Shown piece by piece: positions 18,980 to 26,917 of a DNA stretch of 64,000 nucleotides (the stretch's first letter is position 1; the number at the start of each line of letters is the position of its first letter). The notes under the pieces were generated by a model. That model was not told the origin of the DNA, searched no databases, and saw only the letters and a list, made by a program, of their open reading frames with translations. Position numbers and translations under genes: made by a program. Source of the stretch: Aliihoeflea aestuarii (GTDB lineage: Bacteria > Pseudomonadota > Alphaproteobacteria > Rhizobiales > Rhizobiaceae); assembly GCF_024105665.1 (NCBI RefSeq), contig NZ_JAAAMK010000003.1, positions 496,001 to 560,000 on the forward strand. The letters run 5' to 3'.

Positions 18980-19318
18980 ATGAACATGATTGGGCACAAC
19001 AGACGTTCAAGGGGATCCATGTACGCGATCACGTTTGATCTCGACACGCAAATACTGGAACAGAGCTATGGCAACGCATCTTGGCGCAATGCGTACGCCG
19101 ACATTCGCAATGCGTTGCGGGGGCACGGATTCGATTGGCAGCAGGGAAGCGTCTATTTCGGCAATGACGCTGTCAACGCCGTGAGTTGCGTTCTCGCTGT
19201 TCAGGATTTGACGCGTCGCTTCGGCTGGTTCCGACCTTCGGTGCGCGACATGCGCATGCTGCGGATCGAGGAAAACAACGATCTCGGTCCTGCGATCGAA
19301 CAGGCAGTAAACGGATAA
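18980..19318 (+). CDS. vapD: VapD-family protein (Cas2-like ribonuclease fold) inside the sdh operon
   Basis: A 112-residue protein whose core matches VapD: YAITFDLDTQ, then SYGNASWRNAYADIRNALR, QQGSVYFGN and VRDMRMLRIEENNDLGPAI. Studied VapD proteins have a Cas2-like ferredoxin fold; the Helicobacter protein is an endoribonuclease, and the Haemophilus one is the toxin of VapXD. The start at 18980 has AAAGGA seven bases upstream. An internal ATG at 19019 with AAGGGG would give the usual MYAI family N-terminus. It sits between sdhA and sdhB in the same direction, with sdhB three bases after its stop. The gene looks less GC-rich than its neighbours, a sign of acquisition. No VapX-like antitoxin was found. 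Confidence 0.85.
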   Translation: MNMIGHNRRSRGSMYAITFDLDTQILEQSYGNASWRNAYADIRNALRGHGFDWQQGSVYFGNDAVNAVSCVLAVQDLTRRFGWFRPSVRDMRMLRIEENNDLGPAIEQAVNG

Positions 19319-19321
19319 GAC

Positions 19322-20101
19322 ATGGTCGAAATCACGCTTCCCAAGAATTCGCGGATCAATGAGGGCAAGACCTGGCCGAAGCCGGAAGGCGCGACCAATC
19401 TGCGCGAATACAAGATCTATCGCTGGTCGCCGGACGACGACGAGAACCCACGCACCGACACCTATTATGTCGACATGGACGATTGCGGGCCGATGATCCT
19501 CGACGGCCTGTTGTGGATCAAGGACAATGTCGATCCGACGCTGACGCTGCGCCGCTCCTGCCGCGAGGGCATCTGCGGCTCGTGCGCCATGAACATCGAC
19601 GGCACCAATACGCTCGCCTGCACCAAGGGCGCGGACGAGATTTCGGGAGCCGTGAAGGTCTATCCGCTGCCGCATATGCCGGTGGTGAAGGACCTCGTGC
19701 CCGATTTGACCGTGCCCTATGCGCAATTGTCGTCGATCCAGCCCTGGCTGCAGACCGTGTCGCCGGAACCGGCGAAGGAGTGGACGCAGAGCCACGAGGA
19801 CCGGGCCAAGCTCGACGGGCTTTACGAGTGCATCCTGTGCTTTTGCTGCCAGACCTCGTGCCCGAGCTACTGGTGGAACGGCGAGCGCTATCTCGGCCCG
19901 GCCGTTCTCTTGCAGGCTTATCGCTGGCTGATCGACAGCCGTGACGAGGCGACGGGCGAGCGGCTCGACAATCTGGAAGACCCGTTCCGGCTCTATCGCT
20001 GCCATACGATCATGAACTGCACGCAGGCGTGTCCGAAGGGCCTGAACCCGGCCAAGGCGATCGCCGAGATCAAGAAGATGATGGTGGAGCGGCGGGTCTG
20101 A
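19322..20101 (+). CDS. sdhB: Succinate dehydrogenase iron-sulfur subunit
   Basis: Electron-transfer subunit of complex II. The 259 residues carry the three cluster motifs in order: [15 protein letters not shown] near 80 with the following Cys ([2Fe-2S]), [17 protein letters not shown] near 170 ([4Fe-4S] and part of [3Fe-4S]), and [17 protein letters not shown] near 227. The last also supplies quinone-site residues. It starts three bases after the vapD stop, so its translation may now depend on ribosomes finishing vapD rather than sdhA. Confidence 0.97.
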   Translation: MVEITLPKNSRINEGKTWPKPEGATNLREYKIYRWSPDDDENPRTDTYYVDMDDCGPMILDGLLWIKDNVDPTLTLRRSCREGICGSCAMNIDGTNTLACTKGADEISGAVKVYPLPHMPVVKDLVPDLTVPYAQLSSIQPWLQTVSPEPAKEWTQSHEDRAKLDGLYECILCFCCQTSCPSYWWNGERYLGPAVLLQAYRWLIDSRDEATGERLDNLEDPFRLYRCHTIMNCTQACPKGLNPAKAIAEIKKMMVERRV

Positions 20102-20117
20102 TCCTGCCGGAATCGCC

Positions 20118-21161
20118 ATGGCGTTGACGGGCGCGGCAGCCGAACATTTCGAACGGCAGGCCGACGCCTGCGACCGGCTCGGTTCGCCCTTCACCGCCCG
20201 CCTTTGCCGGCTGCTCGCGGCAATCCTCGACGACACGAGCGAAACCGGCCGCCGGATTATCGGCTGGCCGGACGATCCGCGCGGCGATGCACTCGCGCTG
20301 CGCCTGTGCGGCGGGCTGCACCGGCTCGCCTTGTCGGGGGCTGAACCGCTTGCGGCAGTCTATCCGCCTGAACCAGCCGGTGACGACGATCTGGAGCGCG
20401 CGCTGCGTGCTGCGCTCCTTCGGCATGATGGCGTTCTTCGTGCGGCGCTCGATCGTCCGCCGCAAACCAACGAGATCGCGCGTTCCGCGATGCTCCTGCC
20501 GGGCTTTCTTGCCGTCGCGCGCGAGACGGGACTTGCGCTTCAGCTTGCCGAGATCGGCTCCAGCGCCGGCCTGAACCTTCTGCTCGACCGTTTTTCCTAT
20601 CGTTACGGCGATGCGGCATGGGGCGAACCGAACGCGCCGGTGCGACTTGTACCGGAGGTTCGCGGAAACCGGCCGCCGCTTGCCGGCGAACTTGCGGTGA
20701 CGGGCCGCGAGGGGTGCGATATCGCACCGATCGATGTCGCCTCGCCTGACGACCGTCAAGTGTTGCGCTCCTATGTCTGGCCCGATCAGCCGGCGCGACT
20801 GGAACGCCTCGACGGTGCGCTCGCGCTCGCTGCCGAAACGCATTTCTCGCTGGTGCGCGCGGATGCCGCCGCGTTCGTCGGCCGGAAACTCGACGCGCGG
20901 TCGCACGGTGCCTGTCTGGTGCTGTTTCATTCGATCATGTGGCAATATATGCCGCAGGGAACGCGGGACGCGATCGTCGCCGCGTTGGCTGAAGCAGGAG
21001 CACGGACGCACAAGGGCGCGCCGCTGGCGTGGCTGCGCATGGAACCGCGCGACATGGCCGATCCCTTCGCGACGCTGTCTCTCACGCTGTGGCCCGGCGG
21101 TGAGACCAGGCATCTTGCCCATTGCGATTATCATGGCCGTTGGATCGATTGGCTCGCGTAG
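20118..21161 (+). CDS. DUF2332 family protein
   Basis: A 347-residue cytoplasmic protein of the DUF2332 family, function unknown. Family signs are the N-terminal FERQADACDRLGSPFTARLC, the conserved ETGLALQLAEIGSSAGLNLL near 135 (resembling the SAM-binding glycine motif of methyltransferases), FSYRYGDAAWG near 160, and LVLFHSIMWQYMP near 275. It begins 17 bases after sdhB and may be read through from the sdh operon, though a functional link is not apparent. Confidence 0.85.
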   Translation: MALTGAAAEHFERQADACDRLGSPFTARLCRLLAAILDDTSETGRRIIGWPDDPRGDALALRLCGGLHRLALSGAEPLAAVYPPEPAGDDDLERALRAALLRHDGVLRAALDRPPQTNEIARSAMLLPGFLAVARETGLALQLAEIGSSAGLNLLLDRFSYRYGDAAWGEPNAPVRLVPEVRGNRPPLAGELAVTGREGCDIAPIDVASPDDRQVLRSYVWPDQPARLERLDGALALAAETHFSLVRADAAAFVGRKLDARSHGACLVLFHSIMWQYMPQGTRDAIVAALAEAGARTHKGAPLAWLRMEPRDMADPFATLSLTLWPGGETRHLAHCDYHGRWIDWLA

Positions 21162-21244
21162 CTCGCGGCGTCATCCCGAAGCCTTGATTTGAAACTCCCG
21201 CTGCCGGCGCTACGTTGCTGCCATGTCTTCCCGGAGGTCGATCG

Positions 21245-21844
21245 ATGATCCGCGCGCTGCTTGTGACCCTCTTTCTCGCTTTCGCCGCCCTTCCGGCGTC
21301 GGCGCAGCAGACCCAGACGGCGATCTTCGCCGGCGGGTGCTTCTGGTGCGTGGAATCGGATTTCGACAAGGTCGGCGGCGTGATATCGACCATTTCCGGC
21401 TATATTGGCGGGCAGAATGAAAATCCCACCTACGAAAACCATCCGGGCCATCGCGAGGCGGTCGAGATCGCATTCGATCCGGCGCGGGTTTCGTATGAGC
21501 AGTTGCTGGCGATCTTCTTCCGGTCGGTCGATCCGACCGACGGCGAGGGCCAGTTCTGCGACCGGGGCCATGCCTATACGACCGCCGTCTATGCGCTCGA
21601 CGATGCGCAACTGGCGGCCGCCGAGGCGGCGAAGGCGGATGCTTCGAAGACGCTCGGCGGCGCGCGACTGGCGACCGAAATCGTCGCCGCGCCGCGCTTC
21701 TGGCCGGCCGAGGAGTATCATCAGGATTTCTACAAGAAGAACCCGCTGCGCTACCGCTACTATCGTTACGCGTGTGGGCGTGACGACAGGGTGTTACAGG
21801 TCTGGGGCGCTGCCGCCCATTACGGCATCGACCACGACAGTTGA
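21245..21844 (+). CDS. msrA: Peptide-methionine (S)-S-oxide reductase, exported
   Basis: Reduces the S epimer of methionine sulfoxide in proteins. The 199-residue form begins with a Sec signal (MIRALLVTLFLAFAALPASA then QQT), so the enzyme should work in the periplasm. The catalytic motif AGGCFWCVESDF is near residue 31. GYIGGQNENPTYENH and the GEGQFCDRGHAYTTA segment are typical. The ATG at 21245 is chosen over an upstream in-frame codon because the signal begins there. The next gene is convergent and close. Confidence 0.95.
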   Translation: MIRALLVTLFLAFAALPASAQQTQTAIFAGGCFWCVESDFDKVGGVISTISGYIGGQNENPTYENHPGHREAVEIAFDPARVSYEQLLAIFFRSVDPTDGEGQFCDRGHAYTTAVYALDDAQLAAAEAAKADASKTLGGARLATEIVAAPRFWPAEEYHQDFYKKNPLRYRYYRYACGRDDRVLQVWGAAAHYGIDHDS

Positions 21845-21907
21845 CGGGCAAGTCCGGCCGGCGCCGCGTTTTTGCGATCTCCCGGCCGGCTCCCCTCGGA
21901 ACGATCG

Positions 21908-23014
21908 TCAGGCGGCGGAGAGGCGTTCTTCGGCGAGCGCCTGCGCGACCGTGTCGGTCGGCAAGCCTGCTGCTTCGGCGCGCGCGAAGATGTCCGCGAG
22001 CGTGGCGGGGATCGTTTCGACCAGCCGCATCGCCCGCGCGTGGTCGTAGCCGCCGGGTAGAAGTTCGCTAGCAACGTTGATCAGGCCGCCGGAGTTGATG
22101 ACGTAGTCCGGCGCGTAAAGGATGCCGCGTTCGCGCAGGCGTTCGGCGTCGGCTTCCTCGGCGAGCTGGTTGTTGGCCGCGCCCGCGATCACTTTGGCCT
22201 TGATCGTGCCGATCATGCCTTGATGGATGATGCCGCCGAGCGCGCACGGTGCGAACACGTCGGCATCGGCCAGCGCGATGGCGTCGGAGCCCATCATTTC
22301 GGCACTGAAATCCGCGCGTGCTGTTTCGACGCGCGCGGCATCGATGTCGGCGACGACGAGTTTCGCGCCGGCCTCGTGCAGTTCCTCGCACAAGCGGCGG
22401 CCGACCGACCCGAGGCCCTGGACGGCGACGCGCAGGCCGGCAAGGTCGGCGCGGCCGAAGCGGTGGGCGACGGACGCCTTCAAGCCGAGGAACACGCCAT
22501 GGGCGGTGACGGGCGAGGGGTTCTCGCTGCCGCCCAGCGTCGTGCCGGTGACGTTCGGCGTGCGGGCACGCAGGAAGTCGGCATCGGCGAGCGTCAGGCC
22601 CACATCCTCGCCGGTGTAATAGTCACCGTCGAGGACGCTCAGCATCTCGGCATAGGCTTCGAGCAGTTCCGGCGTCTTCTCCGTCTTCGCGTTGGCCATG
22701 ATGACGGCCTTGCCGCCGCCGAAGGGCATGCCTGCGATGGCGGATTTGTAGGTCATGCCGCGAGACAGGCGAAGGGCGTCGGTGATCGCGGCTTCGAGGC
22801 TTTCGTGCTTCCACACGCGCGTGCCGCCGAGCGCGGGGCCGAGGCGGGTGTCGTGGATGGCGACGATCGCGATCAGACCACGGGTCTCGTCGCGGCCGAG
22901 CACGACCCGCTCATGGCCTTCGAAGCCGGCAAGATGGCTGGCGTCCTCGGTGATGTCGGTGATTTCAAGCGTGGTGCGTAGAGCCTGCGCGGCAGGCTTC
23001 AATGCGTGCAACAT
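21908..23014 (-). CDS. Leu/Phe/Val-type amino acid dehydrogenase
   Basis: NAD-dependent oxidative deaminase of the Glu/Leu/Phe/Val dehydrogenase family, 368 residues. Visible are LGPALGGTRVWKHES near 70, MTYKSAIAGMPFGGGKAVIM near 92 (catalytic lysines), GEDVGLTLADADFL near 140, and the Rossmann motif VAVQGLGSVGRRLCEEL near 205. It ends with CALGGIIHQGMIGTIKAKVIAGAANNQL-type sequence. The start at 23014 has GGGAGG upstream; the frame is open further but lacks a better site. Leucine, valine or phenylalanine could be the substrate. A catabolic role in branched-chain amino acid use is likely. Confidence 0.88.
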   Translation of the reverse strand: MLHALKPAAQALRTTLEITDITEDASHLAGFEGHERVVLGRDETRGLIAIVAIHDTRLGPALGGTRVWKHESLEAAITDALRLSRGMTYKSAIAGMPFGGGKAVIMANAKTEKTPELLEAYAEMLSVLDGDYYTGEDVGLTLADADFLRARTPNVTGTTLGGSENPSPVTAHGVFLGLKASVAHRFGRADLAGLRVAVQGLGSVGRRLCEELHEAGAKLVVADIDAARVETARADFSAEMMGSDAIALADADVFAPCALGGIIHQGMIGTIKAKVIAGAANNQLAEEADAERLRERGILYAPDYVINSGGLINVASELLPGGYDHARAMRLVETIPATLADIFARAEAAGLPTDTVAQALAEERLSAA

Positions 23015-23080
23015 GGCGTTTCCTCCCGTCCGTTGCGTTTGCAACAATATAGGATGGTCGGGCCGATCTTTGGTTGCGAA

Positions 23081-23111
23081 GACGCAAGGAAACGGGTCAT
23101 TCCCTTGCGTC
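23081..23111. repeat. Stem-loop between osmC and the amino acid dehydrogenase gene
   Basis: GACGCAAGG at 23081-23089 pairs perfectly with CCTTGCGTC at 23103-23111. It lies downstream of osmC and upstream of the dehydrogenase gene, both minus strand. There is no T-run, so it is either a processing or attenuating hairpin or a dispersed repeat. Confidence 0.55.
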
Positions 23112-23151
23112 AAAATTCACGTCGGCGTCAGGAAATTTCCCGGCGGACGGA

Positions 23152-23589
23152 TCAGGCCAGTTTGGCGTCGAGCGAGACCTTGATCGCTCCGAGCGCCTTG
23201 GAGACCGGACAGCCTTCCTTCGCCTTGGTGGCCAGTTCCTTGAATTTCGCCTCATCGATTCCGGGCACGTTGCCGGTCAATTGAAGGGCGCTCTCGGTGA
23301 TCTCGAAGCCGCCGCCGGCCGCCGGACCGTAGGTGACGAACGCCTTTGCTTCCAGCTTTTCGGCCGGGGTGCCGTTCTCGGCAAGGAAATGCGAAAGCTG
23401 CATGGCGAAGCAGCCGGCATGCGCGGCGGCGATCAATTCTTCCGGATTGGTGCCGGACTTGCCGCTTTCATCCTCAAAACGCCCCTTGAAGGAATAGGGC
23501 TGCTTGGCAAAAGCGCCGCTTTGCGTGTCCAGCGTTCCGTTGCCGTCCTTGAGCGCGCCCTGCCAGATCGCCGTTGCATGTCTGTTCAT
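23152..23589 (-). CDS. osmC: OsmC family hydroperoxide reductase
   Basis: A 145-residue OsmC/Ohr-family thiol peroxidase, probably using the lipoyl-dependent route to reduce organic hydroperoxides. It starts MNRHATAIWQGALKDGNGTL. The two redox cysteines are in AAAHAGCFAMQLSHFL near 57 and AKEGCPVSKALG near 125. The gap before the second Cys and the N-terminus favour OsmC over Ohr. The ATG at 23589 has AAGGAGAACG upstream. The upstream YbaK gene runs in the same direction. Confidence 0.92.
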   Translation of the reverse strand: MNRHATAIWQGALKDGNGTLDTQSGAFAKQPYSFKGRFEDESGKSGTNPEELIAAAHAGCFAMQLSHFLAENGTPAEKLEAKAFVTYGPAAGGGFEITESALQLTGNVPGIDEAKFKELATKAKEGCPVSKALGAIKVSLDAKLA

Positions 23590-23651
23590 GTCGTTCTCCT
23601 TGGGTTGAAGTCCGAGCATGAAGGTAGTGTGCGGTGGCCGACCTTCCACCC

Positions 23652-24110
23652 CTATTGGCAAACGTCGATCCATTCGGCGTCGGTCAGCGCGACGAGCCTT
23701 GCGGTGGGAAGGCGCACGGCGGCATTGGTCGCGCCCGCCGCCGGAACGACTTCATCGAATTTCTTCAGCGATACGTCGCAATAGATCGGCAGGGAGGCCG
23801 GCAGGCCGAACGGGCAGACGCCGCCGACCGGATGCGAGGTGACTTCGACCACGTCCTCGGCCGGCAGCATGCGCGCCTTGCCGCCGAAGCGATCCTTGAA
23901 CTTGCGGTTGTCGAGACGGGCGAGGCCGGACGCCACGATCAACATCGTCTCGTCGCCGACGCGCAGGCAGATCGTCTTTGCGATCTGGTCGGGTTCCACG
24001 CCATGCGCCTCGGCCGCCAGCGCGACGGTGGCGGAGCTTTGTTCGGTTTCGATGATGGAAATGTCAGGTGCGTTCTCGGCAAGGAACGCGCGCACGGATT
24101 CAAGGCTCAT
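23652..24110 (-). CDS. YbaK/EbsC (ProX-like) aminoacyl-tRNA deacylase family protein
   Basis: A 152-residue member of the YbaK editing family, which hydrolyses misacylated tRNA (for example Cys-tRNA-Pro or Ala-tRNA-Pro). It starts MSLESVRAFLAENAPDISI. KTICLRVGDETMLIVASG near 45, DNRKFKDRFGGKARMLPAED near 70 (catalytic lysine region), and VGGVCPFGLPASLPIY near 96 are family features. It lies 19 bases downstream of the UbiH-type gene and is probably co-transcribed. The exact tRNA substrate is not clear from sequence. Confidence 0.9.
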   Translation of the reverse strand: MSLESVRAFLAENAPDISIIETEQSSATVALAAEAHGVEPDQIAKTICLRVGDETMLIVASGLARLDNRKFKDRFGGKARMLPAEDVVEVTSHPVGGVCPFGLPASLPIYCDVSLKKFDEVVPAAGATNAAVRLPTARLVALTDAEWIDVCQ

Positions 24111-24129
24111 GGGACATCCGAGATGAGGA

Positions 24130-25377
24130 TCAGATGGCTTCGCCGCGCAAAAGGCGGGGCGAAGTCGGGGAAAGGCCGGATGCCTGACGGATGAAGAACT
24201 CCTTCAGGCGCGGCATGCGCTCGACGAGGCCGAGGCCGATGTCGCGGACCGCACGGACCGGGGCCACGTCGTTGGAAAAGAGCCGGTTGAGCACATCGGT
24301 CGTCACGCCCATCTGCACCGTGTCGAAACGGCGCCAGCGCTCGTAGCGCTCGAGGATGTCGAGCGTGCCGATGTCCTGGCCGAGGCGGTCGGCATCGACG
24401 ATGGTCTCGGCCAGCGCGGCGGCGTCCTTGAAGCCGAGATTGAGGCCCTGGCCGGCGATCGGATGGATGCCGTGGGCCGCATCGCCGACGAGGGCGAAGC
24501 GTGGCTTGACGAAATCGCGCGCCAGCGTCAGGCCGAGCGGCCATGCGCGGGGTTTGCCCTCGACGCGGATTTCGCCGAGCTGGAGTCCGAAACGCTGCTC
24601 CAGCTCGTGCTCGAAGACGATGATGTCGGAGGCGACGAGGCGGTCGGCGTCGCGCGTGCGCTCCGTCCAGACGATCGAGGAGCGGTTGTTGCCGTCGGCG
24701 TCGGGTGCGAGCGGCAGTGTGGCGAAGGGGCCGGCGGGCAGGAAATGCTCCTCGGCGCGGCCATTATGCGGGCGTTCGTGATGGACCGTGCAGACGATGC
24801 CGGACTGGCCGTAATCCCAGTGAACCGTCTTGATGCCGGCCATGTCGCGCAGGCGCGATTTAACGCCGTCGGCGGCGACCAGAAGCTTCGCTTCGACGGA
24901 TGAGCCATCGGCGAAGGTGACGCGCGTTGCGGCCGACAATTGCTCGAAGCCGGTGACGCCCAGCCCTTCGCGGATTTCGACGCCGAGTTCATCCGCCTTG
25001 CGGCGCAGCGCGCCGTTCAGATCCTTGTTCGCGACCATGTGGGCGAAGGCTTCGCCGGGACCGACTTCGCCATCGAAGGTCAGAAAGACGGGTCGCACCG
25101 GATCGGAGGTGCGCGAATCCGTTACGACCATCTCCGTCATCGCCTGTGCGCCGGGCGCAATCTCGGCCCAGCAGCCGAGCTGGTCGAGCATGCGCGTTGC
25201 CGCCGCCGCGATGGCCGATGCGCGCGTGTCGCGCTGCCAGATGCCCTCGGGCGCGGCATCGACGACGAGCACCGACAGGTTCGTCCGCGCCGCCTTGATC
25301 GAAACGGCGGTGGCGAGCCCGACATAGCCTGCGCCGGCGATCACGATATCGAAGGCGTCATTCGTGGTTTGTGCCAT
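24130..25377 (-). CDS. UbiH/UbiF/VisC-type FAD-dependent monooxygenase
   Basis: A 415-residue flavin hydroxylase, most likely acting in ubiquinone ring hydroxylation at the inner membrane. It has the FAD motif DIVIAGAGYVGLATAVSI near residue 9, the DG motif VAADGVKSRLRDMAGI near 165, and FALVGDAAHGIHPIAGQGLN near 290, all typical of the family. The ATG at 25377 is used rather than the earlier in-frame codon because the Rossmann strand follows after the usual short lead. Which ring position it modifies cannot be told here. In alphaproteobacteria, related enzymes (UbiL/UbiM types) differ in regiospecificity. Confidence 0.88.
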   Translation of the reverse strand: MAQTTNDAFDIVIAGAGYVGLATAVSIKAARTNLSVLVVDAAPEGIWQRDTRASAIAAAATRMLDQLGCWAEIAPGAQAMTEMVVTDSRTSDPVRPVFLTFDGEVGPGEAFAHMVANKDLNGALRRKADELGVEIREGLGVTGFEQLSAATRVTFADGSSVEAKLLVAADGVKSRLRDMAGIKTVHWDYGQSGIVCTVHHERPHNGRAEEHFLPAGPFATLPLAPDADGNNRSSIVWTERTRDADRLVASDIIVFEHELEQRFGLQLGEIRVEGKPRAWPLGLTLARDFVKPRFALVGDAAHGIHPIAGQGLNLGFKDAAALAETIVDADRLGQDIGTLDILERYERWRRFDTVQMGVTTDVLNRLFSNDVAPVRAVRDIGLGLVERMPRLKEFFIRQASGLSPTSPRLLRGEAI

Positions 25378-25469
25378 CTGGCGGCCTTTCACGCATTCTT
25401 GACTTGGCGGCCCGTTCCTGATGAACCCGGACCTTGATCGAATGTCGGCATTTGCCGGGGGATTTCAAC

Positions 25470-26345
25470 ATGACGACGGCAATGCACGAGCTTTTGTCCA
25501 TACTCGACCTCGAACAGCTCGAACACAACCTTTATCGAGGTCGCAGCCCGCAGGCTGGCTGGCAGCGCGTTTTCGGCGGGCAGGTGATCGGGCAGGCGCT
25601 GGTCGCCGCGCAGCGCACGGTCGTCGCCGACCGCTTCGTGCATTCACTGCATTGCTATTTCATGCGGCCGGGCGATCCGTCCGTGCCGATCATCTACGAG
25701 GTCGACCGCATCCGCGACGGCGGCTCGTTCACCACGCGGCGCGTGGTTGCGATCCAGCATGGCCATGCGATCTTCTCGCTGGAGGCGTCGTTTCAGGTCG
25801 AGGAAGCGGGGCTCGAGCACCAGATCGACAATACGCTCGAAGTGCCGAAGCCGGAGACGCTGAAGTCGCAGACCGAGCTTCTGGAGATGATGGGCGACAA
25901 CGTGCCCGAAGCGATCCGCAAGTTCTGGGCGCGCGAGCGGCCGCTGGAAATCAAGCCGGTGATGCTTGAGCATTACACGACCCGCAAGAAGCTCGCGCCG
26001 CAGCAGCATGTGTGGGTGCGCACGACCGGCGAGGTGCCGGACGAGCGCCCGCTACAAGCGGCGATCCTCGCCTATCTGTCGGACATGACGCTGCTCGACA
26101 CGGCGACCTTCGCGCATGGCCGCAACGGGTTTGACCCGGAAATCCAGATGGCGAGCCTGGACCACGCGATGTGGTTCCACAGACCCCATAAGCTCGATGA
26201 CTGGCTTCTATACACGATGGACAGTCCCAATTCGATCGGCGCACGCGGATTGTCGCGCGGATTTCTTTACGGCCGTGATGGCCAGTTGATCGCATCGGTC
26301 GCTCAGGAAGGTCTGATCCGCTTGAAGTCGAAGCCCAAAAAATAG
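25470..26345 (+). CDS. tesB: Acyl-CoA thioesterase II
   Basis: Hydrolyses acyl-CoA to free acid and CoA; a double hotdog-fold enzyme. The 291 residues include YRGRSPQAGWQRVFGGQVIG near 22, HSLHCYFMRPGDPSVPIIYEV near 56, TFAHGRNGFDPEIQMASLDHAMWFH near 210 (with the catalytic Asp region) and DDWLLYTMDSPNSIGARGLSRG near 245. The ATG at 25470 follows a GGGG-type ribosome site; an earlier TTG has no support. A strong terminator follows. Confidence 0.95.
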   Translation: MTTAMHELLSILDLEQLEHNLYRGRSPQAGWQRVFGGQVIGQALVAAQRTVVADRFVHSLHCYFMRPGDPSVPIIYEVDRIRDGGSFTTRRVVAIQHGHAIFSLEASFQVEEAGLEHQIDNTLEVPKPETLKSQTELLEMMGDNVPEAIRKFWARERPLEIKPVMLEHYTTRKKLAPQQHVWVRTTGEVPDERPLQAAILAYLSDMTLLDTATFAHGRNGFDPEIQMASLDHAMWFHRPHKLDDWLLYTMDSPNSIGARGLSRGFLYGRDGQLIASVAQEGLIRLKSKPKK

Positions 26346-26382
26346 GCAATTACTGTTCGCTTGGAAAATAGAGCAAAACATT

Positions 26383-26424
26383 TAGGCAATGACGGTCGAA
26401 CTCTTGACCGCCATTGCCTTTTTT
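26383..26424 (+). terminator. Terminator of tesB
   Basis: A long stem, AGGCAATGACGGTC pairing with GACCGCCATTGCCT (one mismatch), followed by a run of six T. It ends about 25 bases before the sigma-54-type promoter of glnK. Confidence 0.85.
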
Positions 26425-26451
26425 ATGCCGCGTTTGCTGCCTGAACGCGAA

Positions 26452-26468
26452 CTGGCACGCCACTTGAT
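26452..26468 (+). promoter_or_regulatory. Sigma-54 (-24/-12) promoter upstream of glnK-amtB
   Basis: CTGGCACGCCACTTGAT matches the RpoN consensus YTGGCACG-N4-TTGCW at all but one position (A for C in the -12 part), with correct spacing. It lies about 85 bases before the glnK start. glnK-amtB operons are classic NtrC/RpoN targets, so nitrogen limitation should induce it. I could not pick out clear NtrC boxes upstream. Confidence 0.75.
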
Positions 26469-26554
26469 TCACCCCAGACGATCGCCTGCGAGCAACGGCC
26501 GCGGCGGTTGTCACGCAGCAGCGGGATTCCGCGCAGGGGAAAGGGCGAAAACCT

Positions 26555-26893
26555 ATGAAAATCGTGATGGCTATCATCAAGCCGTTCAAGCTGGACGAGG
26601 TGCGCGAAGCGCTCACCGCCGTCGGCATCCAGGGACTGACCGTCACCGAGGTGAAGGGCTACGGACGCCAGAAGGGGCATACCGAAATCTATCGCGGCGC
26701 CGAATACGCCGTGTCCTTCCTGCCGAAGATCAAGGTCGAGATCGCGGTCGGTGCGGAGCTCGTCGACAAGGCGGTCGAAGCGATCGCATCGGCTGCCAAG
26801 ACCGGCCAGATCGGCGACGGAAAGATCTTCGTCTACGGCATCGATCAGGCACTGCGCATCCGCACCGGCGAAACCGACACGGACGCGCTCTAG
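26555..26893 (+). CDS. glnK: PII nitrogen regulatory protein
   Basis: A 112-residue PII protein that senses glutamine, 2-oxoglutarate and ATP/ADP, and in its unmodified form blocks the ammonium channel AmtB. The T-loop GYGRQKGHTEIYRGAEY ends with the uridylylation tyrosine at position 51. The B-loop KTGQIGDGKIFV near 90 and the C-terminal RIRTGETDTDAL are complete. Pairing with amtB and the sigma-54-type promoter point to GlnK rather than GlnB. Confidence 0.96.
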   Translation: MKIVMAIIKPFKLDEVREALTAVGIQGLTVTEVKGYGRQKGHTEIYRGAEYAVSFLPKIKVEIAVGAELVDKAVEAIASAAKTGQIGDGKIFVYGIDQALRIRTGETDTDAL

Positions 26894-26917
26894 GCCGCCC
26901 TTCTCAGGAGACAGGAA

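Noticed and set aside
16617-19010. A 797-codon minus-strand frame across sdhD-sdhA
   Set aside because: Shadow of sdhD and sdhA, which carry all expected catalytic motifs.
18949-19038. 29-codon frame overlapping the vapD start as an antitoxin gene
   Set aside because: No good ribosome site and no resemblance to VapX that I can see. It is mentioned only as a possibility in the vapD finding.
21162-21244. GCGTCATCCCGAAGCC near the DUF2332 stop as another dispersed palindrome
   Set aside because: Only half of a palindrome-like unit is present, with no inverted partner nearby.
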